Shown here one piece after another: positions 33,521-42,925 of a DNA stretch of 64,000 nucleotides. Location: positions 13,765-77,764 of the forward strand of contig CAZCTC010000035.1 of assembly GCA_964501335.1 (NCBI GenBank). Direction: 5' to 3'. How positions within the stretch are numbered: the stretch's first letter is position 1; every line of letters begins with the position of its first letter. A program made the translations under genes and the position numbers. The notes under the pieces were generated by a model, which was not told the origin of the DNA, searched no databases, and saw nothing but the letters and a program-made list of their open reading frames with translations. Source of the stretch: CAZCTC01 sp964501335. GTDB lineage: Bacteria > Chloroflexota > Anaerolineae > B4-G1 > SLSP01.

Positions 33521-36295
33521 ATGTCACTTCGGACGAAAACTTTATTGGTGATCAGCGTAGTTTTAACTCTGCTGTTTGCCATTTTATTTGCCGTAGTTTC
33601 CCGAATTTTCCTGGATGGATTCAGTCAAATTGAAGGCCGTGAGGCGCGCGACAATGGGCAGCGGGTCTTGAATGTGATTGATCAGGAAATGAAGAGTCTC
33701 AACACAACGGTGGGAGATTATTCGCAATGGGATGATACCTGTGCTTATATTCAGAGCCACGATCCTGATTTTACGGACAGCAATTTTCCTCTGAGCAATT
33801 TTGCCGATCTCCAGATCGATGCGGTGATCATTGCCGATATGCAACGTAACATCCTCTATTCTCAGGGAGTGGATTACAACTATCGGGAATTCCAGCCAGT
33901 TTCTCCTCAATTGTTAACTTTGTTGATTCAGGATGCTTCGCCCCTCTGGCCGACAATCAATCAAGATTCCATGGGTATCGTTATTTTGCCGGAAGGGCCG
34001 ATGTTGGTTTCGGCGCGGGCTATTCTGACGAGCAATAATGAAGGGCCGATGCGGGGAACCTTTCTTATTGGACGTTATTTAAATGACCGGAAGATCTCAG
34101 AGATCGAGGAACTGACTTCGCTGACCTTATCCATTCGTTCTGCCAATGACCCTCAATTGCCGGAAGATTTCAAGCTCGCTCGAAATAATTTGCGTGGTAG
34201 TAACTTGCCGGAAGTGCGGGCCCTGGATGAGGAACGGATTGCGGTATATGCCTTTATTGCGGATGTGAGTGAAGCCGCGGATTCGGGATTGATCGTTCGG
34301 GTGGATACCACTCGCGATGTCAATAAGCAGGCGCAGATTTCTGTCGGGTATCTTTTGATTTTCATGGGCGTGACGGGGGTGGTTTTCTGTGTGGCCATGT
34401 TGTGGTTGTTGGAACGGTTGGTCCTGGCGCGTCTGGCCCGGTTGAGCGAGGATGTAACTTATATCGGATTGAGCGGAGATTCGGAGGCCCGTGTGGCTCC
34501 GGTCGAGGGGCAGGATGAATTATCGGCGCTGGCGGAGACTATCAATGCTACCCTGGAGGCGTTGTCTCGTTCCCATGATCGGTTGATGGAAAGTGAAATT
34601 CAGTTGCGGCGGATTACCGACAGTATGTCGGATTTGATTATCTATATCGATCTGGAGGGGCGGATTCAATATGCCAGCCCTTCGCATGGCTGGGTTTTGG
34701 GGTATGAACCGGCGCATTTGTTGGGGTATTTGCAAGTGGATTTTATCGTCCCGGAAGACCGGGAGAGTTTTGTGGCCTGGATCCAGCGGGTGTTGAGCCA
34801 TGGAATGCCGGAGCGGTTGGAATTTCGGGTGCGCCATGCGGCGGATGAGGAATTGTGGCTGGAGGCCAATGCCAATGTGATGGTGACTGAGGCCGGTGAA
34901 GTCATCGGGGTGGCGGTGAGTGCCCGCGATGTTACGGCCCGGAAGCAGGCCGAAGATGAGATTCAGCGGTTGAACTGGATTTTGAAGCGGCGGGCCCGCG
35001 AGTTGGCGATTTTGAACAAGGCCGGTCGGATGATGACGTCCACCCTGGAGTTGAAAAAGGTATTGGACGTAGTGATTACCGAAACTCAGACTTTGTTCGA
35101 TGCGGCGGGTGCGTGGATTTTGCTTTACGATTCTGTAACTGAACAGCTGGAATATGCAACGGTAGCGGGGAATGGGTATGAGAAGCTGGCGGGCCATCGT
35201 TTCCCGGCTTCTGTGGGAATTGGGGGATGGGTGGTCCGGGAGCGCAAGTCGGTTTTGATCAACGATGTGCCTAATGATCCCCGGTTTTATGATGAATTGG
35301 ACCGGCTGACGGGGCTTACAACTCATACGATGTTGTCTGTGCCGTTGCTCTTTCAGGATACCGTCAACGGCGTGATTGTGGTAGTCAATAAATCTACTGG
35401 GGAGCTGGATGGGCGGGATCAGGAATTGTTGGAGGCTGTAGCGGCGGCGGCGGCGGTGGCGATCAAGAATGCGCAACTGTACAGCAATCTGGAACTGTCG
35501 TTGCGGCAGGAGCAGACCACGCGGGCTCAGTTGATCCAGGCGGGGAAACTCAGTGCGATGGGGCGGATGGTGGCTTCGGTGGCCCATGAGTTGAACAATC
35601 CTCTGCAAACCATTAAGAATTGTCTTTTCCTTTTGCAGCAGGATATGGGGCCGGAGATGGAAACCAACGAGTTTATGTTGACCGTAATGGCAGAAATTCA
35701 GCGCCTTTCCGATCTGGTTTCTCAGTTGCGGGCGGTTTATCGTCCGACCACGGCCGAGCAGTCTGTAGAACTGGATCTGGGCGCGCTTCTGGAGGATGTG
35801 CGGGGCCTGGTTGCACCGCACATGAATAAAAATCGGGTGCAGGGCGATTTCCTGGCGCCGCCGATTCCTTTGCGGATCTATGGCGTGGGAGATCAGCTCA
35901 AGCAGGTCTTCCTGAATATTATTCTCAATGCAGTGGATGCGATGCAGCCAGCCGGGGGCACATTGACGGTCAGCTGGTTGCTGGACGATCCGGGATGGGT
36001 GGGGGTGGTGTTTGATGATACCGGTCCGGGGATCGATCCCGGGATTATCGCCAACTTGTTTGAACCTTTCTTTACCACCAAAGAGACTGGAATGGGATTG
36101 GGCCTGGCGATCTGTTATGATATTGTGCAGAAGCATCGGGGCCGGATTGAGGTGCAGAACCGTATCGAATCCGGGGCTCGTTTTATTGTCTGGTTGACCC
36201 AGGAGGGGCCGGCGCCGGCTGAAGAAGCTGGAGTTGATCTGCAATTAGAGCGGAGTAACGAAAATGGCGGGAAGTGGAACCATTCTCATCGTTGA
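33521..36295 (+). CDS. membrane sensor histidine kinase (CHASE4-HAMP-PAS-GAF-HisKA)
   Basis: 924 residues. TM1 about 6-28, a CHASE4-type extracytoplasmic domain (the TTVGDYSQWDDTCAYI motif), and TM2 about 272-294. HAMP follows, then PAS (about 365-480, DLIIYIDLEGRIQYASPSHG), GAF (about 505-655, AGAWILLYDSVTEQLEYA) and a coiled region. H689 in SVAHELNNPLQ is the phosphoacceptor. The ATPase domain has NIILNAVDAMQ, DDTGPGIDP and TGMGLGLAICYDIV. The start is ATG 33521 (MSLRTKTLL); the frame upstream lacks a ribosome site. It overlaps the response regulator gene by 32 bases, so they form one system. The signal is unknown; the Tad-like cluster follows. Confidence 0.94.
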   Translation: MSLRTKTLLVISVVLTLLFAILFAVVSRIFLDGFSQIEGREARDNGQRVLNVIDQEMKSLNTTVGDYSQWDDTCAYIQSHDPDFTDSNFPLSNFADLQIDAVIIADMQRNILYSQGVDYNYREFQPVSPQLLTLLIQDASPLWPTINQDSMGIVILPEGPMLVSARAILTSNNEGPMRGTFLIGRYLNDRKISEIEELTSLTLSIRSANDPQLPEDFKLARNNLRGSNLPEVRALDEERIAVYAFIADVSEAADSGLIVRVDTTRDVNKQAQISVGYLLIFMGVTGVVFCVAMLWLLERLVLARLARLSEDVTYIGLSGDSEARVAPVEGQDELSALAETINATLEALSRSHDRLMESEIQLRRITDSMSDLIIYIDLEGRIQYASPSHGWVLGYEPAHLLGYLQVDFIVPEDRESFVAWIQRVLSHGMPERLEFRVRHAADEELWLEANANVMVTEAGEVIGVAVSARDVTARKQAEDEIQRLNWILKRRARELAILNKAGRMMTSTLELKKVLDVVITETQTLFDAAGAWILLYDSVTEQLEYATVAGNGYEKLAGHRFPASVGIGGWVVRERKSVLINDVPNDPRFYDELDRLTGLTTHTMLSVPLLFQDTVNGVIVVVNKSTGELDGRDQELLEAVAAAAAVAIKNAQLYSNLELSLRQEQTTRAQLIQAGKLSAMGRMVASVAHELNNPLQTIKNCLFLLQQDMGPEMETNEFMLTVMAEIQRLSDLVSQLRAVYRPTTAEQSVELDLGALLEDVRGLVAPHMNKNRVQGDFLAPPIPLRIYGVGDQLKQVFLNIILNAVDAMQPAGGTLTVSWLLDDPGWVGVVFDDTGPGIDPGIIANLFEPFFTTKETGMGLGLAICYDIVQKHRGRIEVQNRIESGARFIVWLTQEGPAPAEEAGVDLQLERSNENGGKWNHSHR

Positions 36296-37115
36296 TGATG
36301 AAAAGAATTTGCGGCTGACTCTGGCGGCGATTTTACAACGTGCGGGGTATACGGTTACGGCGGTAGGTTATCCTCAAGATGCGTTACGTTGTCTGGAATC
36401 CGGTCCTTTCGATCTGGCTTTTTTGGATTTGCAGTTGCCGGATATGGATGGATTGACTTTATTGGGAGAGATCCGGCGGATGTATGCGGATATGCCGGTA
36501 TTGATTCTGACGGCCCATGCCACGCTGAAATCTTCCATTGAGGCGGTACGGATGGGGGCCCGGGATTATTTGCTCAAACCGGTCGATCCGCCGTTGATTT
36601 TGTCGCGGGTGGAAGAGATCCTGGCGGACAATCGGCGCTCGGAACGCCGGCGAGAGATTATGACGCAGATTCAGAATCTGATGGCGGAGTTGCAGCAGAT
36701 GGATGGGGAAAGCGCTTCCGAGTTGTTGTTATCGACTTTGCCCGGGGCGGCGGCGGTCTCTTCGGCGGCGACTTTGCCGGGGGGGAACGTTGCCGTGACC
36801 AATTCCCGGAGGTTTATCCAGCGGGGCACTTTGACTCTGGATTTACAGGCTCGCCAGGCCGTGTTGGGAGAGGCGGTGGTGGCTTTGCCGCCGACGGCTT
36901 TTGATTATCTGGTGACCCTGGCCCGTCATGCTCCCGATCCGGTCAGTTTTGAGTCGCTGGTCTCTCAATCACAGGGGTATACCGTGGACCGCCGGGAGGC
37001 TCAGGAGATTGTGCGCTGGCGGATCCATCAGTTGCGCCAGGCCCTGGAACCCGATCCCGACAATCCACGCTATATTTTGACGATTCGGGGGACGGGCTAT
37101 AAGCTTGTCGTGTAA
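36264..37115 (+). CDS. OmpR-type response regulator
   Basis: 283 residues. The receiver domain has D11-D12, phosphoacceptor D55 (FLDLQLPDMDG), T83 and K105 (LLKPVD). After a linker (about 120-185, Ser/Ala-rich and unusually long) comes a winged-helix domain (VALPPTAFDYLVTLARHAP, REAQEIVRWRIHQLRQAL, YILTIRGTGYKLVV). The gene begins inside the 3' end of the kinase gene. Targets may include the secreted and pilus-like genes just downstream, but no operator was identified. Confidence 0.94.
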   Translation: MAGSGTILIVDDEKNLRLTLAAILQRAGYTVTAVGYPQDALRCLESGPFDLAFLDLQLPDMDGLTLLGEIRRMYADMPVLILTAHATLKSSIEAVRMGARDYLLKPVDPPLILSRVEEILADNRRSERRREIMTQIQNLMAELQQMDGESASELLLSTLPGAAAVSSAATLPGGNVAVTNSRRFIQRGTLTLDLQARQAVLGEAVVALPPTAFDYLVTLARHAPDPVSFESLVSQSQGYTVDRREAQEIVRWRIHQLRQALEPDPDNPRYILTIRGTGYKLVV

Positions 37116-37137
37116 TCAACCCTATTTCAGATTGTTT

Positions 37138-37173
37138 ATTTTCGCTCGCCATCCCCGGATGGCGAGCGAAAAT
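37138..37173. repeat. hairpin-only family A palindrome
   Basis: Arms 37138-37154 and 37157-37173 (ATTTTCGCTCGCCATCC and complement). The stem is CGCTCGCC where other copies have CGCGCGCC, yet pairing is complete. It follows the response regulator gene. Confidence 0.8.
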
Positions 37174-37342
37174 ATGAAACGAGGTGCCATTCATAGCCTT
37201 CCATTGCGGTAATTCCAATCAACACCAACGAAATCCTCACGTTACCAAGGCGAAATTTTGGTAAAGTTAGGGTGTGGATAGATTCCAGTTTTAATTCGTT
37301 GGGCCAGTTGAACAGAGATTGCCGGAAAGCGGGGCTACAAAC

Positions 37343-39232
37343 ATGAAAACAAAACAAGGTCGGCAGCGTGGTCAGGGGTTAGTGGAGTTGGCATTGATCC
37401 TGCCGTTGTTGCTGTTGGTCATTTTTGGGATCTTTGACTTCGGCAGAATTCTCTTCGTCTATGTCAACCTGTTCAATGCCGCCCGTGAAGGAAGCCGCTA
37501 TGGTCTGGTCAATCCTCGCGATTATCTGGGGATCAACGGTCAGGTCCGAAATTCTATTGCGCTGATTCCCCCAAACGATGTGGCCATCAATATCTGGTAC
37601 GATCACGGTCCTGGTACCGATACTTTTATCGATCCGACCTATGTTGTGGTGGGGGATCGTGTGTTGGTGGAGGTTTCTTATCGTTTGGTTCCGATTACAC
37701 CTGTAATTCAGCCGATTGCTCCGGAGTTCCCGTTGCGCACTATTGCCAGCCGGACGATCCAAAGTATGGGCTATGTGGGAGACGGCGGCGGTGGGGGAAT
37801 CCCGGCTCCGACTCCGGTAGCTTCGGCTACAACTCCCGGTGCTACCGTTACCCCGGCGGTGACTTCGACGCCGACTCCGGGGGGAGCAACCGCGACGGCG
37901 ACCCCAGTTCCACCAGCGACGGCGACCCCGACGCTGGCGCCGTTGAATATCAATGAACCGCTGGTGGCGGGGGCCACTTCGGTTTCGGGGACGGGGCAAC
38001 CGGGGCAGCAGGTGACATTACGTATTGTGCAGACCGGTTTGCAGAAGACGGGTACGATAGGGGGAAACGGCGCTTTCAGTTTTGACGGGTTGCCCGCGTT
38101 GGTGGCCGGTTATACCGTTCTGGTGGCGGGATATGGTCAGCAGGATACGGCTGTGGTGGTCGCGCCGACGCCAACGCCGGCGCCGACGCCGACCAGCACT
38201 CCTACCCCTACCGGGGCTTATCTGACGCTGGGGGCGGCCTGTTATAACAGTGGAACCCAGGTGGTGACGGTGAAAGGGTTCAGTTTCCCCACCAGCAGTA
38301 CCATCAAGAAATTCGGCATTTTCTACGATGGAACCAAGCTCAATACCATGTCGCCGGCGGCTACTTTCTCGATCAATATCAATGTCAATGTGACGGCGAA
38401 TGCCACGCATACGGTTCTGGTGCGCACTGAAGACAACCAGGGCAATTATACCGGCAATGCCAGCGTTTCTATTTCGTTCTACAGTCCCTGCCCGAATACG
38501 CCGACTCCGACGGCCACCGCCACGGCCACGCCTTCGGCCAAGCCGGATCTGCGGGCGGTCTCGTTGAGTTTGCTGGATACGCCTCCGCTGGGCAATTATC
38601 AGAAACTGCGGTTGAGTATGTCGGTGGCCAACTCGGGCACGATCGATGTTTCTTCGCTTTTCTGGGTAGATCTGTACGGTGATGTGAACAGCGGGGTGCC
38701 GATCACCCAGCAGATGAGTCTCGATTATGTCGCGGTTAACGGTCTGCCCGGCGGCAGTGTGATGACCTTTACGATGTTTGCTCCCGACGGGTTCAATACC
38801 CCCGGGGTCCATACGCTGGTCGCGGTAGTCGATACCTGGAATCAGGTGGTGGAGAGTTCGGAATCCAACAATCAGACTTCGCCGCTTACGGTGACGTTGA
38901 CGATCACGAACCCGATGCCGACCGTCACGCCGACGCCGGCGGTGACTCCTGGGGCCGGTGGCGGAATCCAGGGGATGACGCAGGTGGGGGCTTTCTTGCA
39001 GAACAATGTCAGTGTGTATGTTTACGATGCGACGGGCCGGCTGCGCTGGTCGGGCCGGTCTGACTCCAATGCCAGCTATCTGGTCACCGGATTACCGGCG
39101 GGGAGTTACACCGTGGTGGGGCAGATGCGGATTGGCAATAAGTTGTATTACGGAGCGGTTCCGGTATCGGTGAGTGCCGGAGTGATTACGACAGGTGTCG
39201 ATCTGGTATTACAAGAGATTGCAGCGCAATGA
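37343..39232 (+). CDS. TadE-like pseudopilin fused to Thr-Pro linkers and CARDB-like domain
   Basis: 629 residues. The first 60 are TadE-like: RGQGLVELALILPLLLLVIF followed by DFGR and AAREGSRYG, a prepilin-type N-terminus with a single TM. Residues about 160-215 are Thr-Pro rich, then a beta domain (VSGTGQPGQQVTLRIV), another Thr-Pro linker, a second beta domain, and a CARDB-like adhesion domain (about 395-525, PDLRAVSLSLLDTP, VVESSESNNQTS). A carboxypeptidase-like beta fold ends the protein. TadE proteins are normally about 150-200 residues, so this is a large fusion. It ends with an ATGA overlap into the next gene. A surface-displayed pilus-associated adhesin is a reasonable guess. Confidence 0.83.
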   Translation: MKTKQGRQRGQGLVELALILPLLLLVIFGIFDFGRILFVYVNLFNAAREGSRYGLVNPRDYLGINGQVRNSIALIPPNDVAINIWYDHGPGTDTFIDPTYVVVGDRVLVEVSYRLVPITPVIQPIAPEFPLRTIASRTIQSMGYVGDGGGGGIPAPTPVASATTPGATVTPAVTSTPTPGGATATATPVPPATATPTLAPLNINEPLVAGATSVSGTGQPGQQVTLRIVQTGLQKTGTIGGNGAFSFDGLPALVAGYTVLVAGYGQQDTAVVVAPTPTPAPTPTSTPTPTGAYLTLGAACYNSGTQVVTVKGFSFPTSSTIKKFGIFYDGTKLNTMSPAATFSININVNVTANATHTVLVRTEDNQGNYTGNASVSISFYSPCPNTPTPTATATATPSAKPDLRAVSLSLLDTPPLGNYQKLRLSMSVANSGTIDVSSLFWVDLYGDVNSGVPITQQMSLDYVAVNGLPGGSVMTFTMFAPDGFNTPGVHTLVAVVDTWNQVVESSESNNQTSPLTVTLTITNPMPTVTPTPAVTPGAGGGIQGMTQVGAFLQNNVSVYVYDATGRLRWSGRSDSNASYLVTGLPAGSYTVVGQMRIGNKLYYGAVPVSVSAGVITTGVDLVLQEIAAQ

Positions 39233-40584
39233 AAAAGCTAACTGGAATTTTATTGGTGATGGTGGCTCTGGCGGCTCTGGGTTCGGCGGTGGCCGTGCAA
39301 TCCCGTTCGGATACAACGTGGTTGGGAGCGGGAGACAGTGTGAATATGTCTATCAATGCCGATGCTCGCCAGGTCTCGTTAGCCTTAGGGGCGAATGAGA
39401 TTGCGATGGCCTGGGCCGGCGATCCCGAACCGGGAAATACGGCGGGGATGGGGATTTTCCTCAAGCGTTGGTCCCGATCAGGGACGCCGACTTCGGGGGG
39501 AGCCACGCAGGTGGTTTCCGGGACCGATGCCTGGTATCCGACCCTGGTTTATTCCAGCTCGCAGTTGCTGGCCTCCTGGGTTCAGGGATATTACACCGGT
39601 CCGGTGGGTTCGATTATGCAGCAAGACATCGGGGGGGGCGCTCCCCTGGTGGTGATGGCGCAGGTCTATGGGTATACGGCTCCGCGGCTCGCGGCCGGGC
39701 CCACCGGCTATCATATTGTTTTTTCGGCGGCGCTCACCGATTCGATGAAGACGAAAGGCGATCTCTACTATGCTTATCGCGCTCCGGGGAGCAATGTGTG
39801 GGAGGTTCCCTCGATCATTGTGACGCGGACGCAGGTGATCCCTGACGATTCCAGCGGTGGAATTTACTATCCCAGTATGGCTTTAAGCCCGGATGGTCAA
39901 CATATCCATATCGCCTGGGAACAGATGGGGGTGCGGGTGGTTTCGGAGACGGTATTCACCTCATTCACGGTCTGGTATGTAGAAGGCAGCTGGAATGGCA
40001 GCCGTTTTGTCTGGGGCTTGCCCGGGCAGATTTCTCCGGTCGGGCAGCAGGTGGGACGGCCCAATCTGGCTGTCAGCAGTGACGGTCAGGTGCATATGAC
40101 CTGGACGGAGATGATCGTAGGGGCGGGGGGAACGACGAATCCTGAGGGGCAGTATATTAATTATGCCCGGCGTTCCACTCAAGGGGTCTGGTCCACTCCT
40201 GTACGGATCGATCCTGATCCGGTGCGGGTGAACACGTATCGGCCGGGACGGGCGGCTTCTTCCGTGGCCCTGACGCCGGGAAACAAGGTGTGCGTGGCCT
40301 GGCATGGATTCCGGGGGCAGGCGGGCGATGCCGGCCAGGAAGAGATCCTCGTGGGGTGTTCTTTCAACGGTGGGGTTTCCTGGGAACCGGTCTTTAACGC
40401 TTCGGAGACGGAAACGCTTTCGTTCTTTCCCTCCTTGCAGATGGATCCGGCCGGTCAGCTTTTTCTGGCCTGGGAAGATTTTCAGGGGAGTTCCACTTAC
40501 ACGACCGATTACGATATTTTCTATCGGTCAGGGAATTCCATTTACAAGGTTTATTTACCGGCACTTTACAAGAGGGGATCATGA
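39229..40584 (+). CDS. secreted beta-propeller (BNR/sialidase-like repeat) protein with YLP tail
   Basis: 451 residues with a signal peptide (MKKLTGILLVMVALAALGSA). Repeats of the type PSMALSPDGQHIHIAWEQ, PNLAVSSDGQVHMTWTE and PSLQMDPAGQLFLAWED recur every 60-70 residues, as in BNR or Asp-box propellers; no sialidase arginine triad is evident. It ends IYKVYLPALYKRGS, similar to the subtilase tail. The start overlaps the TadE-like gene's stop (ATGA), and its stop overlaps the next start likewise. Confidence 0.8.
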   Translation: MKKLTGILLVMVALAALGSAVAVQSRSDTTWLGAGDSVNMSINADARQVSLALGANEIAMAWAGDPEPGNTAGMGIFLKRWSRSGTPTSGGATQVVSGTDAWYPTLVYSSSQLLASWVQGYYTGPVGSIMQQDIGGGAPLVVMAQVYGYTAPRLAAGPTGYHIVFSAALTDSMKTKGDLYYAYRAPGSNVWEVPSIIVTRTQVIPDDSSGGIYYPSMALSPDGQHIHIAWEQMGVRVVSETVFTSFTVWYVEGSWNGSRFVWGLPGQISPVGQQVGRPNLAVSSDGQVHMTWTEMIVGAGGTTNPEGQYINYARRSTQGVWSTPVRIDPDPVRVNTYRPGRAASSVALTPGNKVCVAWHGFRGQAGDAGQEEILVGCSFNGGVSWEPVFNASETETLSFFPSLQMDPAGQLFLAWEDFQGSSTYTTDYDIFYRSGNSIYKVYLPALYKRGS

Positions 40585-41201
40585 AACTCTTACGGAGTGC
40601 GTTGCTGGGCATTGGATTGGGGACCTTTGGGCTGGCGGCCATCCTGATGGTGATCGGATTGATGGCGAATTTGCAGATGAACCAGCCGAAGGTGGTATGG
40701 CGAGGACTTTCCGCTCCCATCTCTTTGTCCGATGCGGCGCAGCGCGCGCAGGCGCGGGCTTCCCAATGGGCGGGGGATGCCGCTCTGGTCCGGGCTGAGG
40801 CCAGCTGGCGACCGGATGACAACTGGGTCAAGGCAAGTCAACCGGCAGTTTCCTGGTCATTGGGTTACTACTCGCCACAGCAGCATGCTCTGGCTCTGGT
40901 CAGCGTACGCGGGGCGGAAGTTCTGTGGGTTCCCCCGATCGAGGTCACTCAGGTTTTAACCCCGTTGCAGGCTTTTCCGCCGCGGGCGGGAGTGGATGTA
41001 GCCTGGTTGACTTTCCGGGGAGCGGGGGGGGATGATTTTCTGAAGGCTCATCCTGATGCGTTAGTGCAGTTTCAGTTACGACAAAAAGAGACCAGCATGG
41101 TGTGGGATGTTCTGGCGGTGAAGGGCGATGCGAATTGGGAAGTGTTGATCGATGCTGAATCCGGTCTTTTGATTCAGTCAGGAGAAAACAGAAAGCCGTA
41201 G
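40581..41201 (+). CDS. single-pass membrane protein with PepSY-like end
   Basis: 206 residues with one TM near the N-terminus (about 5-30, LLGIGLGTFGLAAILMVIGL). The end (WDVLAVKGDANWEVLIDAESGLLI) looks like a PepSY strand-turn motif. Function unknown. The ATGA overlap with the previous gene and the 10-base gap to the next place it in the TadE/TadG operon, so it may assist pilus assembly or sorting. Confidence 0.7.
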   Translation: MKLLRSALLGIGLGTFGLAAILMVIGLMANLQMNQPKVVWRGLSAPISLSDAAQRAQARASQWAGDAALVRAEASWRPDDNWVKASQPAVSWSLGYYSPQQHALALVSVRGAEVLWVPPIEVTQVLTPLQAFPPRAGVDVAWLTFRGAGGDDFLKAHPDALVQFQLRQKETSMVWDVLAVKGDANWEVLIDAESGLLIQSGENRKP

Positions 41202-41211
41202 GAGGTGTGCG

Positions 41212-41604
41212 ATGCGACAGCGTGGACAAAGTCTCGTAGAATTTGCATTGTTATTTCCCATTTTGATTATGCTGCTGTTGGGGCTGGTGGATTTTGGCCG
41301 GGTCTATTATGTGGCCGTGGCCATCAATGATGCGGCCGATGAGGGAGCGACCTATGCGGCGATTCGTCCCAACGATGATGCCGGGATTGCTGCCCGGGCC
41401 ACCGGGGCGACGGGCGGGTTGGTTACCATTACGGCGGATCAGGTGATGATTTATCAGCCGCCGACCGTTGCGCCCGGACAGCCGATTACCGTGGTGGTTC
41501 AGTATCACTTTGATTTTTATACTCCATTTGTCAGCTCGTTTTTTGAAGGCGGCACTTTAGATTTGCAAGGCAGCGCATCGCATCCTATTCTGTCGGTACG
41601 TTAA
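41212..41604 (+). CDS. TadE-family pseudopilin-like protein
   Basis: 130 residues: RGQSLVEFALLFPILIMLLL then LVDFGRVYYVAVAINDAADEG. The G-Q-S-L-V-E-F-A start before a single TM is the TadE signature, and it is a normal size. A ribosome site AGGAGG lies just before ATG. Part of a plus-strand run with two TadG-like proteins. Confidence 0.9.
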   Translation: MRQRGQSLVEFALLFPILIMLLLGLVDFGRVYYVAVAINDAADEGATYAAIRPNDDAGIAARATGATGGLVTITADQVMIYQPPTVAPGQPITVVVQYHFDFYTPFVSSFFEGGTLDLQGSASHPILSVR

Positions 41605-41623
41605 GGGATTTCTTGAGGGGGAA

Positions 41624-41656
41624 AAGGAGGCGGCTGGGAGCCAGCCGGAAATCGAA
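41624..41656 (+). promoter_or_regulatory. ribosome site with hairpin between it and the start codon
   Basis: AAGGAGG (41624-41630) is 26 bases from ATG 41657, too far for a normal start. Between them CGGCTGG (41631-41637) and CCAGCCG (41641-41647) form a stem with loop GAG. If folded, the effective distance becomes about 9 bases. Confidence 0.55.
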
Positions 41657-42853
41657 ATGAAAAATGAGCGTGGACAGGCTTTATTTCTGATCGTGTTTGC
41701 CATCCTCGCTTTGTTGGCAGTAGTGGGGCTGGCTATTGACGGAGGCCGTTTGTATCAAGCCCGACGGATTGCTCAGAATGCGGCGGATGCGTCTGCTCAG
41801 GCCGGGGCCCAGGTTTTGAGCGATGTGCTCGGCACCTGTGCTTCGGGAGGAAGTGCCCAGGATTACAAAGTGGCCAGTGCGATTGTGGAGTTTGCGCAAT
41901 CCAATGGAGTACGATCGGATATGGTTCACGGGCGAGTTGAGGCCTGGTATGTGGACATCAATCAGCAGCGGTTGCGCAATGTGGGCCAGGGGCAGATCCC
42001 ACACCTGGCTACTGGAATTGAAGTTTCTTTGTTGATTACGGAAGAGACGACCTTTTCCCGGGTGGTGGGGCAGAATGAGATCGTGGCCAACAGTGGGGCC
42101 ATGGCGATGACGGGACCGATCATTCAAATGCGGGCCGGTGTGATTCCGATGGCGGTTCCCTATGAACTGGTAGTGGGAAACGATCAGTGGGTGCGGCCGG
42201 CGGCCGGGGAACGGTTATACATTTTTGACAATGGTGATGGTCAGTTCTGCCGGGATGCTGCCGGAACGCGTTGTTTTGGGACTTCCGACGATCGCTCGCA
42301 TCGGGGTTGGCTCAATTTCGACTACATTTACAATGTGGCCCATATGACCGATCCCGCCGATCCTAATTATCGCTTCCGGGATACCAATCCTTCTTCCAAT
42401 CAGTTGAAAAACTGGGTGGTGAACGGTTCACCTTATCAGATTTTTGCCGGCACCCTTGGTTATCTGGATCAGGATTTGATTCACGGGTTTCCCGGTGCCC
42501 GCCAGTCCGTTTTGGATGCGGTGGTTCAGGAATATAGCGGGCCAGGAGAGTACGCTTATATTCCTTTGTTTGACAACATTTACGCGGGTGGAGAACTGGA
42601 TCAGAAAGGCTATGCCCCTCCGGATATGGGGTGGCCGACTTCGGGCGGCGGCGCGGATCGATCCTATCTTTATCACATTGTCGGTTTTGCGGCCATTCAT
42701 CCGATTCGACTGACGGGGAACGGCAACCATGTATTGGAAGTGACCCTGTTGGATTCCACGGTTGCTCCCGGGCAACCGATTATCCGCCCGGACGAGGGCC
42801 TGGGCGAGGGTTGTTATCCATTGTTGTTGCGGGGGATCTCACTCTGGCGGTAA
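41657..42853 (+). CDS. TadG-like Flp pilus-assembly protein 1
   Basis: 398 residues. N-terminus MKNERGQALFLIVFAILALLA leads into VVGLAIDGGRLYQARRIAQN and ADASAQAGAQVL, the TadG N-terminal pattern. The remaining 330 residues are extracytoplasmic with few cysteines (CAS, CRDAAGTRC). The start is marked by an AAGGAGG plus hairpin leader. Its N-terminal 90 residues are nearly the same as the next gene's, so they are recent paralogues. No Tad ATPase is in the window. Confidence 0.87.
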   Translation: MKNERGQALFLIVFAILALLAVVGLAIDGGRLYQARRIAQNAADASAQAGAQVLSDVLGTCASGGSAQDYKVASAIVEFAQSNGVRSDMVHGRVEAWYVDINQQRLRNVGQGQIPHLATGIEVSLLITEETTFSRVVGQNEIVANSGAMAMTGPIIQMRAGVIPMAVPYELVVGNDQWVRPAAGERLYIFDNGDGQFCRDAAGTRCFGTSDDRSHRGWLNFDYIYNVAHMTDPADPNYRFRDTNPSSNQLKNWVVNGSPYQIFAGTLGYLDQDLIHGFPGARQSVLDAVVQEYSGPGEYAYIPLFDNIYAGGELDQKGYAPPDMGWPTSGGGADRSYLYHIVGFAAIHPIRLTGNGNHVLEVTLLDSTVAPGQPIIRPDEGLGEGCYPLLLRGISLWR

Positions 42854-42925
42854 CCCATAGGGGCCCATGGGCCGGTCGGAGTTCGATTCGATCAGTAGCG
42901 GGATTTTAGCGGGAGGAGGTTTGCC

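Noticed and set aside
34520..36244. Minus-strand 574-codon frame
   Set aside because: It lies wholly opposite the histidine kinase, whose domains are clear; the product is His/Arg-rich without motifs.
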